From Acidobacteriaceae bacterium (GTDB lineage Bacteria > Acidobacteriota > Terriglobia > Terriglobales > Acidobacteriaceae), in assembly GCA_003166055.1 (NCBI GenBank), contig PMWR01000207.1, positions 1 to 6,403 on the forward strand: DNA of 6,403 nt. The letters are read 5' to 3'. The notes below the pieces were generated by a model, which had not been told where the DNA came from, did not search any database, and was given only the letters and a program-made list of their open reading frames with translations. The position numbers and the translations under genes are program-made. Position 1 is the stretch's first letter, and the number at the start of each line of letters is the position of its first letter. Shown piece after piece: positions 1-5,195 of the stretch.

Positions 1-194
1 TCTTCGACATGGTCTACAACCCGATGGAAACGCCGCTGCTGAAACTGGCGAAATCGCGCGGAATTCCCGTGGTGACCGGCCTTGAAATGTTTGTGCAGCA
101 AGGCGCGCGCCAGTTTGAAATCTGGACCGGCAAGCCCGCTCCCGAGGCGGAGATGCACCGCGTGGTGGAACTGGAGCTGCGGCGGCGGGGGTGA
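1..194 (+). CDS. aroE: Shikimate dehydrogenase, C-terminal end (partial)
   Basis: This is the last 64 or so codons of a shikimate dehydrogenase; the 5' part lies outside the window. The enzyme reduces 3-dehydroshikimate to shikimate with NADPH in the cytoplasm, a step towards aromatic amino acids. The reading frame is open from base 3 and ends at TGA 192-194. The visible protein starts F-D-M-V-Y-N-P-x-E-T-P-L-L, the conserved loop of the family, and continues with G-L-E-M-F-V-Q-Q-G-A-x-Q-F-E-I-W-T-G, the C-terminal helix that packs on the nucleotide domain; the Gln in the G-A-x-Q-F region is usually conserved. A short helix ends the protein at the expected place. In Acidobacteria aroE is often fused to aroD; that cannot be judged here. 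Identification is firm. Confidence 0.92.
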   Translation, partial: FDMVYNPMETPLLKLAKSRGIPVVTGLEMFVQQGARQFEIWTGKPAPEAEMHRVVELELRRRG

Positions 195-244
195 AGACGG
201 GCCGAGATTCCCGGCTTGAACCGAAAGATGCACACAGCCTATTT

Positions 245-260
245 TGTGTATAATTACACA
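245..260 (+). promoter_or_regulatory. hicAB promoter -10 box inside an inverted repeat (operator candidate)
   Basis: A perfect TATAAT lies at 249-254. It sits within the inverted repeat TGTGTA-TAAT-TACACA (6-bp perfect arms, 4-bp spacer), so a bound protein would block the -10 box. The hicA ATG at 262 begins about 7 bases after the -10 box, where transcription should start. No convincing -35 hexamer is seen at the usual distance (TTGAAC at 216-221 is about 10 bp too far). HicB antitoxins with ribbon-helix-helix domains usually repress their own operon by binding such repeats; that HicB binds here is inference. Confidence 0.65.
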
Positions 261-261
261 C

Positions 262-450
262 ATGAAGAGCGCGGAGGTCGTCCGCAGGCTTGAATCGGAG
301 GGTTGGCAAAAGGCGCATCAAGCCGGCAGCCACATCAAGTTCAAGCACCCGGAGAAACCTGGCGCCGTAACCGTTCCGCATCCGAAGAAAGACCTTCCCA
401 TAGGCACGCTGCGCAGCATCTATCGGCAGGCTGGCTGGCATTGGAGGTGA
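262..450 (+). CDS. hicA: HicA-family mRNA interferase toxin
   Basis: A 62-residue protein of the HicA/YcfA family, a small double-stranded-RNA-binding-fold toxin that cleaves mRNA when not held by HicB. The N-terminus (M-K-S-A-E-V-V-R-R-L, then G-W) is the first helix and turn of the family. The catalytic His is in A-G-S-H (about residues 22-25), followed by the strand I-K-F-K-H-P and the characteristic V-P-H-P-K-K-D-L-P-I-G-T-L-R-S-I-x-R-Q-A-G-W. Length is normal. An in-frame TTG at 244 would add six residues but lies before and inside the -10 box, so ATG 262 is preferred. There is no Shine-Dalgarno before ATG 262 and the predicted transcript starts at the ATG. hicB begins 3 bases after the stop. 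Confidence 0.9.
   Translation: MKSAEVVRRLESEGWQKAHQAGSHIKFKHPEKPGAVTVPHPKKDLPIGTLRSIYRQAGWHWR
443..447 (+). promoter_or_regulatory. Ribosome binding site of hicB
   Basis: GGAGG, followed by TGAG, lies within the last codons and stop of hicA, 6 bases before the hicB ATG at 454. This strong site contrasts with the absent site of hicA. It should favour antitoxin synthesis from the shared transcript. Confidence 0.75.
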
Positions 451-453
451 GAA

Positions 454-846
454 ATGCTCTATCCGGTTTATGTTCACGTCGGCGACAAGAAGCACGCGCA
501 CGGAATCGAATTTCCTGATTTTCCGGGGTGCTTTTCCGCCGCGGACGACTGGCAGGAGATTAACCGGATGGCGCAGGAGGCCGTGGAATGCCACATGGCG
601 GGCGAGAAGCTGCCCATCCCCGCGCCCACCGCTCTGGAAAAGCTGGCCGCCGACCCGCGCTACGAAGGTGGCGTGTGGATGCTGGTCGACCTCGATTTAT
701 CGCGCATCGATCCGGCGCCGAAGCGCGTCAATATCTCCCTGCCCGGCTCATTGCTCTCGCAGATCGATACTTACGCGCAAGCTCGTCATCTGAGCCGTTC
801 CGGATTCCTTGCCAAGGCTGCACAAGAGGCCATGAGCAGCGAGTAA
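454..846 (+). CDS. hicB: HicB-family antitoxin with C-terminal ribbon-helix-helix domain
   Basis: A 130-residue antitoxin paired with the HicA just upstream. Residues 1-70 form the partly degenerate RNase H-like domain that covers HicA: M-L-Y-P-V-Y-V-H-V, then the family signature F-P-D-F-P-G-C-F-S-A-A-D at about 20-31, then the helix with A-Q-E-A-V-E. Residues 74-84 give a further strand (V-W-M-L-V-D-L-D). Residues 90-125 (K-R-V-N-I-S-L-P, then L-S-R-S-G-F-L-A) fit a ribbon-helix-helix DNA-binding domain, so this HicB probably dimerises and represses the operon at the inverted repeat at 245-260. The 3-base gap to hicA and the strong GGAGG site show one operon. The gene looks intact. The pairing and family are firm; the operator is inferred. 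Confidence 0.9.
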   Translation: MLYPVYVHVGDKKHAHGIEFPDFPGCFSAADDWQEINRMAQEAVECHMAGEKLPIPAPTALEKLAADPRYEGGVWMLVDLDLSRIDPAPKRVNISLPGSLLSQIDTYAQARHLSRSGFLAKAAQEAMSSE

Positions 847-860
847 GGCAAGTTCGGACT

Positions 861-886
861 CCCAGGTCCCAAAAGCGGGACCTGGG
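861..886. terminator. Perfect 10-bp hairpin after hicB (terminator or dispersed repeat)
   Basis: CCCAGGTCCC at 861-870 and GGGACCTGGG at 877-886 pair perfectly around the 6-base loop AAAAGC. It begins 15 bases after the hicB stop, so it may end the hicAB transcript or protect its 3' end. No run of T follows on either strand, so it is not a standard intrinsic terminator. The same shape (CCC-purine/pyrimidine arms around TCCCAAAA-GCGGGA) resembles a short dispersed palindrome I associate with acidobacterial genomes; that is recollection, not checked. Confidence 0.45.
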
Positions 887-894
887 GCGCTCGG

Positions 895-900
895 CATAAT
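895..900 (+). promoter_or_regulatory. Possible -10 box before the 271-aa gene
   Basis: CATAAT matches the -10 consensus at 5 of 6 positions and lies 21 bases before the GTG start at 921. A -35 box at the usual distance would fall in the hairpin at 861-886, and none is recognisable there. Weak support. Confidence 0.3.
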
Positions 901-908
901 GCTTCTAC

Positions 909-914
909 GGGAGG
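909..914 (+). promoter_or_regulatory. Ribosome binding site fixing the GTG start at 921
   Basis: GGGAGG ends 6 bases before the GTG at 921. It is the only strong Shine-Dalgarno in the area and decides the unusual GTG start of the downstream gene. Confidence 0.7.
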
Positions 915-920
915 CATTTT

Positions 921-1736
921 GTGGCAACAGGAATTGTATCCAGAGATCCGAACAAGAATGTTGAGCAGCTCTTCGCCATGCTCAAGAGCGTCAGCGAGTT
1001 CGACAAGATCGAAGTTCGCGGGATTGTCAACACGATCATTTTACCGACGGAGCGTGAGATGTGCTTTCAGCTCGTCTATCACCGCTGTGTCGCCAATATT
1101 GCGTCGTTAAAAGTCCTTACCGACCGCCAACACTTCCAGGCAATTTCGATGATCACGCGAAATCTGTTCGAACTTTTGGTGGATATCAAGCTGATTGACA
1201 TCATCCTCGATGCGGTTCCAAAGATGATCGGATTTATCGATGTCGAAAAGCTCCGATGCGCTCGAAAGATTGTCCGATTCAAGGCAGCACACCCTACAAT
1301 CGCACGCGACGACTCGATTTACCAGTCATACATCGCATCTGAAGGAGCCCGCATAGACTCCATGAAGGCAAGACTCTGGCCCGGCGTAAGTCGGCTTGAC
1401 CATTGGTCCGAGAAGACGGTAAGGGGTCGTGCTGAACTATTGGGAACGAGATACGAGGAGATTTATGAGGTCGAACAACCGCGCCTCAGCTGGCAGGTGC
1501 ACTCAGGTCTGACCGGCATAGTCAATCTGAAGTTGGAGACTTTCACCGCTATGTGCGGCGTTGCGATCGCGTCTAGCGCCAACAGCTACGAGAGCATCCT
1601 TCTATCCGTAATCGAGGAATTTAAGATCGGCAAGGCAGACGAGAAAATCAAAGGCAAGCTCATGGCCGCGAAATTCGCTGCCTTCTCCGAAGATCAGGCC
1701 GAGGCAGACTTGATATTCAGGCACCTCACGACCTGA
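921..1736 (+). CDS. Uncharacterised protein, DUF5677-like
   Basis: A 271-residue soluble protein with no signal peptide or membrane segment; the function is unknown. It appears almost all helical. Two stretches recall the DUF5677 family: R-N-L-F-E-L-L-V-D-I-K-L-I at residues 80-92 (the family's R-x-L-x-E helix) and, near the C-terminus, H-W-S-E (161-164), R-A-E-L-L-G (170-175), then Y-E-E-I-Y and S-W-Q-V-H-S-G-L-T-G-I (190-200) with a conserved-looking His-Ser-Gly. The family call is from memory and is tentative. GTG 921 is chosen because of GGGAGG at 909-914. The gene stands alone between two toxin-antitoxin operons. It is much lower in GC than its neighbours: by hand count 40% in 1141-1200 and 48% in 1201-1260, against 75% in 601-660 of hicB. 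This suggests horizontal acquisition. A role in defence or stress is possible from context only. Confidence 0.7.
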   Translation: MATGIVSRDPNKNVEQLFAMLKSVSEFDKIEVRGIVNTIILPTEREMCFQLVYHRCVANIASLKVLTDRQHFQAISMITRNLFELLVDIKLIDIILDAVPKMIGFIDVEKLRCARKIVRFKAAHPTIARDDSIYQSYIASEGARIDSMKARLWPGVSRLDHWSEKTVRGRAELLGTRYEEIYEVEQPRLSWQVHSGLTGIVNLKLETFTAMCGVAIASSANSYESILLSVIEEFKIGKADEKIKGKLMAAKFAAFSEDQAEADLIFRHLTT

Positions 1737-1817
1737 TTGCTGAGTCCATAGTCCTCCCGGTTCCCAATCCGTATATCTGAGACTCCACTTTAAGTTATAG
1801 GGCTGCGTCCAACGCGC

Positions 1818-1845
1818 TTGACTTCCACCAGATAGTATATACAAT
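1818..1845 (+). promoter_or_regulatory. brnTA promoter with palindromic operator candidate
   Basis: A -35 box TTGACT (1818-1823) and a -10 box TACAAT (1840-1845) are 16 bp apart, each matching the sigma-70 consensus at 5 of 6 positions. Transcription should start about 7 bases after the -10 box, at or next to the brnT ATG at 1852. The perfect 8-bp palindrome GTATATAC (1835-1842) overlaps the -10 box and is a natural site for autorepression by BrnA. Binding is inferred. Confidence 0.65.
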
Positions 1846-1851
1846 AAACCT

Positions 1852-2124
1852 ATGGGAATCACGTACGATCCCGCGAAGAATGAGCGCAACATCAAGGAGC
1901 GTGGGCTTTCATTCGAGCGGGCGGCGGATTTCGATTTCGAGAATGCCGTGTTCGCGGACTATTTCCGGAACGGCGAAATGCGACGCATTGGTGTGGGGTA
2001 TCTGGACAAGCGGTTGCATCTGCTCTGCTATATCCCCAACCCGGGCGGAATCCGCGTGATCAGTTTCCGCAAAACCAACAAGAGGGAGGCAAAACTCTAT
2101 GGCAAACCGCAAACCCTTGATTGA
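1852..2124 (+). CDS. brnT: BrnT-family ribonuclease toxin
   Basis: A 90-residue protein of the BrnT family (RelE-like fold), a ribonuclease toxin that stops translation until bound by BrnA. Family marks in order: I-T-Y-D-P-A-K-N-E-R-N-I-K-E-R-G-L-S-F (residues 3-21), where the family has its D-P-x-K-x-x-x-N and G-x-S-F motifs; G-E-M-R-R-I-G-V-G-Y-L (41-51); and the C-terminal R-V-I-S-F-R-K-T-N-K-R-E-A-K-L-Y (68-83), the most conserved part. The length is standard and the frame intact. ATG 1852 has no Shine-Dalgarno (AATAAACCT precedes it), and the predicted transcript starts there, so leaderless translation is likely. The gene overlaps brnA by 26 bases in a different frame, which couples the two. 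Confidence 0.92.
   Translation: MGITYDPAKNERNIKERGLSFERAADFDFENAVFADYFRNGEMRRIGVGYLDKRLHLLCYIPNPGGIRVISFRKTNKREAKLYGKPQTLD
2083..2089 (+). promoter_or_regulatory. Ribosome binding site of brnA, inside brnT
   Basis: AGGGAGG lies 9 bases before the brnA ATG at 2099, within the codons for the conserved K-R-E-A of BrnT. It fixes the brnA start, and the sequence is thus constrained both as code and as a translation signal. Confidence 0.7.
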
Positions 2125-2386
2125 TGAGGACGGCGAGGTAAGAGAAATCACAGCCAAGGACGTTGCCCTCTTCAAGCCTTTCTCCGCACTGCCGAAGGCG
2201 GAGCAGAAGATACTGCTGAAGCTCCGCAAACGCGGGCCGCAGAAAACTCCGAGGAAGGTCCCCATCTCAATCCGGCTCTCTCCAGACGTGGCGGAGGGGC
2301 TGCGCGCTACCGGAAATGGATGGCAGAGCCGCGCGGATGAGGTGCTCAGGTCGTGGTTGGCTGGACAGATTCGATCCCGCGGCTGA
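2099..2386 (+). CDS. brnA: BrnA-family antitoxin
   Basis: A 95-residue antitoxin of the BrnA family, which neutralises BrnT and represses the operon. The N-terminal half has the family's K-P-L-I-D-E-D-G-E-V-R-E-I-T (residues 5-18) and A-L-P (30-32). The middle has R-G-P-Q-K-T-P-R-K (45-53). The C-terminal ribbon-helix-helix part has I-S-I-R-L-S-P-D-V (56-64), then A-T-G-N-G-W-Q-S-R-A-D-E-V-L-R-S-W-L (70-87), the diagnostic BrnA motif. The start at 2099 is set by AGGGAGG at 2083-2089. The last codons overlap, on the opposite strand, the remains of a truncated hicB; the final residues after W-L may have been supplied by that junction. Confidence 0.92.
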   Translation: MANRKPLIDEDGEVREITAKDVALFKPFSALPKAEQKILLKLRKRGPQKTPRKVPISIRLSPDVAEGLRATGNGWQSRADEVLRSWLAGQIRSRG

Positions 2387-2545
2387 GATAGCTGTCGATG
2401 CTCCCGCGGAAGGCGCGCTCCAGCTCCGCGGCCGTCCTTCCCTCAAAATGAATCACATCTCGAAGCCCTGCGACTGTGCCGGAAAACGTCTTGTCCTCGG
2501 GATCGAAATCGATTGGGCCGGCGGCATAACCCTGTACTCCATCAT
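2346..2545 (-). pseudogene. hicB-type antitoxin remnant, frameshifted and 3'-truncated
   Basis: Read on the minus strand, this is the N-terminal domain of a HicB antitoxin of the COG4226 type. The frame from 2531 down gives G-Y-A-A-G-P-I-D-F-D-P-E-D-K-T-F-S-G, then L-R-D-V-I-H-F-E-G-R-T-A-A-E-L-E-R-A-F and S-I-D-S-Y-L, a near-perfect match to the family pattern. An ATG-ATG-GAG-TAC start (2545-2534) encodes the usual M-x-E-Y opening, but it is out of frame with the rest. One missing G in the GGG at 2533-2531 accounts for this, since adding it gives M-E-Y-R-G-Y-A-A. Homology stops after S-Y-L-S-R (about 2375), and a stop follows at 2348-2346, so the usual C-terminal S-G-K-F and ribbon-helix-helix region is gone. 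No hicA partner is seen beside it. It converges on and overlaps the end of brnA. Confidence 0.8.
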
Positions 2546-3774
2546 GGCTTGCCCTTCTTCTTCCCCGTCTTCGCCTTCTCGCCCTCCAGGTGCCCCACCT
2601 GAATCGGTCCCATATCAGGCCCGATGCGCTTCACCACCGTGTCGAGCATCTCGTAGTTTATGGTGCGCGCGGAGGCCGGCCGCGTGATGCCCGTCGCCGG
2701 ATCGGTGCTGACGTCGGGGCCGTTCGCAAGCCCGAAACTGAACACCGGCACATTGCCTCCCGGCCCCGGCTGCGTTGATACCCTCACCGGCAGAAATCCC
2801 TGGATGGGATGCAGCCGGAAAGCCGTCTCGTAGCGATGGTGCTTCAGACTCCACGTGAACACGCGCACCTGGTCAAAATCGAAGGGCAGCCCGGATTTGG
2901 GCGGGCTAAGCACCGTCACATATTCGGGAACCTCGTGGTCGGGCGTGGTGGCCTCGTCGTCTGAGACCTTTGTGAGAACATACGCGCCCACGATTCGCTG
3001 GCCCTCGGCATATTGCGCAATCTCGTCGGGCACATCCACGTCCAGACGCCCCGCCAGCATCCACCCAGCGTGCCCCTGCTCATCCCGCACCAGCCACCAG
3101 TCTTCCATTGCAACGGGAGACGCCTCTATCGGCGCAGACTCGGGCGGCCGCGCACCGGCCACTCGCGTCCCCGCAGTCGAAGCAGGCTTCTTTGCCGCAT
3201 CCGCAGGTTTGCGTTCAGCCGGCGCGGGCAGCGACCCAGGCACAGGCGTCTTTGGAACCGAGGCGCGCACCAGCAGTTGGATTTTGGCATTCGCCGCGAG
3301 AAGATAGAACCGTTCCGTCTCCCGTCCCGGCAGCAGGTGCAGATAAATGTCGTCGCGCACTGTAGCCGTGGCGACCACCGGATCCTGCTTGTGTTTGTCC
3401 GCCAGTTGAATAAACGCGTCGTAGGTCTTGCCGTCGATCACGGCGTGCTCTTCAATCCAGCCAATCTCGTTTTTCCGGGTTTTGACCTTGAGGAAGCGGC
3501 GCCCGTGCTCCAGCACTTCAAGCGGCTGCCCATTCACGACCTCGGCAACGCGATTGGAGACGGCGGCTACGCGGTCATGAATGTACATCTGGCGCGCGGA
3601 GACGTAGACCGTCTCGTGGGTCGCCTGGTGAAATCGCTCGCATCCGCAAGCGAGCGCAAGCACCGCGAGCAGTAGCAACGAAAAGCCGGAGGCCGCGAGG
3701 CGGCATTTGGAGGAGACGAGGAGGATTGGGGATCGCGTTCGCACAGCCAGTGGCGGTCCTCTCGAGGATAGCAC
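2542..3774 (-). CDS. SH3-domain lipoprotein, two SH3 domains
   Basis: A predicted cell-envelope lipoprotein of up to 410 residues. A hydrophobic signal segment ([10 protein letters not shown], 31-40) ends in A-L-A-C with Cys43 as the likely lipid site. Residues 55-114 look like a bacterial SH3 domain ([26 protein letters not shown]). A second SH3-like domain spans about 134-245, ending [15 protein letters not shown], but it is split by a Pro/Ala-rich insert at 171-222. The C-terminal part (260-380) is an unrecognised beta-rich domain, followed by a lysine-rich tail. Such proteins are common in Acidobacteria and probably bind cell wall or other surface ligands; the ligand is unknown. The start is uncertain: GTG 3774 (no clear Shine-Dalgarno) or GTG 3744. 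The stop codon overlaps the old hicB start (ATGA). Confidence 0.82.
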   Translation of the reverse strand: MLSSRGPPLAVRTRSPILLVSSKCRLAASGFSLLLLAVLALACGCERFHQATHETVYVSARQMYIHDRVAAVSNRVAEVVNGQPLEVLEHGRRFLKVKTRKNEIGWIEEHAVIDGKTYDAFIQLADKHKQDPVVATATVRDDIYLHLLPGRETERFYLLAANAKIQLLVRASVPKTPVPGSLPAPAERKPADAAKKPASTAGTRVAGARPPESAPIEASPVAMEDWWLVRDEQGHAGWMLAGRLDVDVPDEIAQYAEGQRIVGAYVLTKVSDDEATTPDHEVPEYVTVLSPPKSGLPFDFDQVRVFTWSLKHHRYETAFRLHPIQGFLPVRVSTQPGPGGNVPVFSFGLANGPDVSTDPATGITRPASARTINYEMLDTVVKRIGPDMGPIQVGHLEGEKAKTGKKKGKP

Positions 3775-3789
3775 TGAGAGGGAGTTGCC

Positions 3790-3895
3790 AGTTTTAAGTT
3801 GTCAGCTTTAAGTTGTCACCGACCCGCTGACAGCGTGCCTCGAGGGCGTAGCAGGGCTCTGACAACTGACAACTGACAACTGACAACTTAAAACT
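3790..3895. repeat. Intergenic heptamer repeat with 16-bp inverted arms
   Basis: Four tandem copies of TGACAAC run from 3860 to 3887. The opposite end has the reverse complement of this motif in two direct copies of TTTAAGTTGTCA (3793-3804 and 3807-3818), 14 bp or two heptamers apart. The outer arms AGTTTTAAGTTGTCAG (3790-3805) and CTGACAACTTAAAACT (3880-3895) are a perfect 16-bp inverted repeat around a 74-bp core. No open reading frame of note lies inside. It fills the gap between two same-direction minus-strand genes and could act as a transcript end for the propeller gene, or be a dispersed, non-coding mobile element. On the minus strand GTGACA (3819-3814) and TAAAAC (3796-3791), 17 bp apart, could serve as a weak promoter for the SH3 gene. 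Confidence 0.8.
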
Positions 3896-3908
3896 TACAA
3901 CTGCTTTT

Positions 3909-5102
3909 TTACGGCGCTGCGGCAACCGAGATCGCCTCGACTGGATCGGTCCCTGTCGCCCCGGTCAGCACCGATGTCAGCGTGCCCGCGCTCATGGTAT
4001 AGCCCTCCAGGTCGGGACCGCCGCTGTTCACCACCAGCAGGAAGTTGCCGGTCGAGTCCGCCGCCAGGCTCAGAGGAGCTGTGCCCGCGCCGACGATGCC
4101 GATCGACTTCACTGTGTAGGCAGGCGCTGAGGTGGTTCCAGTGGAGTCAAGAGAGAAACTGGCGATGTTTCCCGTGGAGCTGCCGCCGACTGCTTCGTTG
4201 GCCACGTAGACGTAGTCGGCCTGGGGCAGAATCGCCGAGGGGCCGGTGCCGCCAGTTGTAAAGGGCGAGCCTGAGATTTCAGTGATGCCACCGGAGCCGA
4301 TGGTGAAAACGCGCAGGCCGCCGGATTGCGTCTCGGACGCAAGAGCATCGGATTCGCCCACATACAGCAAGCGGTTGGTGGGGTCGATGGCGACGGTGTT
4401 GGCGCCGCCGCCGGAGGTGATTACGGCTCGGTTGCCGGTGCCTCCGAAGGGATCTGGGTTGCCGGGGTTGAAGTCCACCAGTTCCGTGCCGCCGATGCCC
4501 AGGGCGACGAAGACGTAGCAGGAGTTGCACGAACTGGAGTCAGTGGGGGAGATGGCGAGTTCGGTGATTGTAGTGGCGGGAAGAGCCACGGTCTGTTCCT
4601 TCTCGCCGGCGGTGGCCAGCAGGCCGGTGCTGGGGCTGATGGCGATGGCACTCAGTTGGGCTACGCCGGATACGCCATCGATCAGCCAACTGTTGGTCGC
4701 GTCCACCTGCAAGGTGCTGGCAGGATCGGAGCTGATGGCCGCGTTCCCATTTGCCTCAGTGAGAACACCGCCCGATCCAACCGTATAAAGGAAGATTCCG
4801 CTAAACGTGCTCACGTAGAGAAAATTGCCGTTGGGCGAGAGGGTCATGGCCAGCGGTTTGGCAGGAAGAGCATAGGGAGCGACCGTGGTCAGCGCGCCTG
4901 AGTTGATGCTCATGGCCACCACCTGGTTCGTCTCCGCATTCAGAACGTAAAAGATGCCGCTGGAGAGCGTGGTTGTGGATGTTGAGCCGCCTCCGCCTCC
5001 GCCCCCGCTCGGCGCCTGCCAGAAGTTTCCGCACCCAGACCCAAAACCGACCAATAGCGGAGCCGCCACGAACAGCAGCCGTACCCATTTTCCGGATTTC
5101 AT
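3909..5102 (-). CDS. YVTN-type beta-propeller lipoprotein
   Basis: A secreted 397-residue protein. The start chosen is ATG 5102, which has AAAGGA 6 bases upstream; a longer reading from 5165 would add 21 residues without a ribosome site and would bury the signal peptide. The N-terminus is M-K-S-G-K-W-V-R then L-L-F-V-A-A-P-L-L-V-G-F-G-S-G-C, a lipoprotein signal with Cys24. A low-complexity G7-S-T linker follows. The rest is a run of beta-propeller blades with the recurrent pattern of a value strand and turn: L-S-P-N-G-N-F-L-Y-V, I-S-P-S-T-G-L-L-A, I-D-P-T-N-R-L-L-Y-V, and A-D-S-T-G-N-F-L-L-V-V. This matches the lactonase/YVTN superfamily, often six or seven blades. No catalytic lactonase claim is made; a surface binding role is more likely. 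A C-S-S-like pair (C-N-S-C) may form a disulfide. Confidence 0.82.
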   Translation of the reverse strand: MKSGKWVRLLFVAAPLLVGFGSGCGNFWQAPSGGGGGGGSTSTTTLSSGIFYVLNAETNQVVAMSINSGALTTVAPYALPAKPLAMTLSPNGNFLYVSTFSGIFLYTVGSGGVLTEANGNAAISSDPASTLQVDATNSWLIDGVSGVAQLSAIAISPSTGLLATAGEKEQTVALPATTITELAISPTDSSSCNSCYVFVALGIGGTELVDFNPGNPDPFGGTGNRAVITSGGGANTVAIDPTNRLLYVGESDALASETQSGGLRVFTIGSGGITEISGSPFTTGGTGPSAILPQADYVYVANEAVGGSSTGNIASFSLDSTGTTSAPAYTVKSIGIVGAGTAPLSLAADSTGNFLLVVNSGGPDLEGYTMSAGTLTSVLTGATGTDPVEAISVAAAP

Positions 5103-5108
5103 TGCTAA

Positions 5109-5114
5109 TCCTTT
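5109..5114 (-). promoter_or_regulatory. Ribosome binding site fixing the propeller gene start
   Basis: On the minus strand AAAGGA lies 6 bases before ATG 5102. This supports the shorter start and places a correct signal peptide at the N-terminus. Confidence 0.65.
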
Positions 5115-5142
5115 GCCCTTACAACCCGTTCCTGTTAAGAAG

Positions 5143-5148
5143 ACTATA
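5143..5148 (-). promoter_or_regulatory. Possible -10 box of the propeller gene
   Basis: TATAGT on the minus strand matches the -10 consensus at 5 of 6 positions and would give a leader of about 35 bases. No good -35 hexamer stands 16-18 bp upstream, so support is weak. Confidence 0.3.
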
Positions 5149-5195
5149 GCCTTGGTGACCGTCATACTTGTTCACACTGTTGGACGTAGGCAGGT

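Noticed and set aside
195..244. Gap between aroE and hicA, searched for an aroE terminator or a -35 box
   Set aside because: No hairpin with a T run, and TTGAAC at 216-221 is too far from the -10 box.
1787..1800. ACTTTAAGTTATAG resembles part of the repeat at 3807-3818
   Set aside because: Only about nine bases match (CTTTAAGTT) and no heptamer or inverted arm is nearby; chance is sufficient.
1737..1817. Gap between the 271-aa gene and the brnTA promoter, searched for a terminator
   Set aside because: Only short GAGTC/GACTC matches are seen, too far apart to form a credible hairpin; nothing supportable.
1602..1895. A 97-codon minus-strand open frame spanning the gap after the 271-aa gene
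   Set aside because: It overlaps both flanking genes in antisense, has no recognisable domain or ribosome site, and looks like a shadow plus intergenic extension.
3013..3675. A 220-codon open frame on the plus strand opposite the SH3 lipoprotein gene
   Set aside because: Arg/His/Pro-rich composition typical of antisense shadows in GC-rich DNA; the minus-strand gene has a signal peptide and SH3 patterns.
3860..3887. Tandem repeats considered as a CRISPR array
   Set aside because: Units are 7 bp with no spacers; a simple tandem heptamer.
4326..4901. A 191-codon open frame on the plus strand within the propeller gene
   Set aside because: Gly/Ala-rich shadow of the repetitive propeller code; no start signal and no family pattern.
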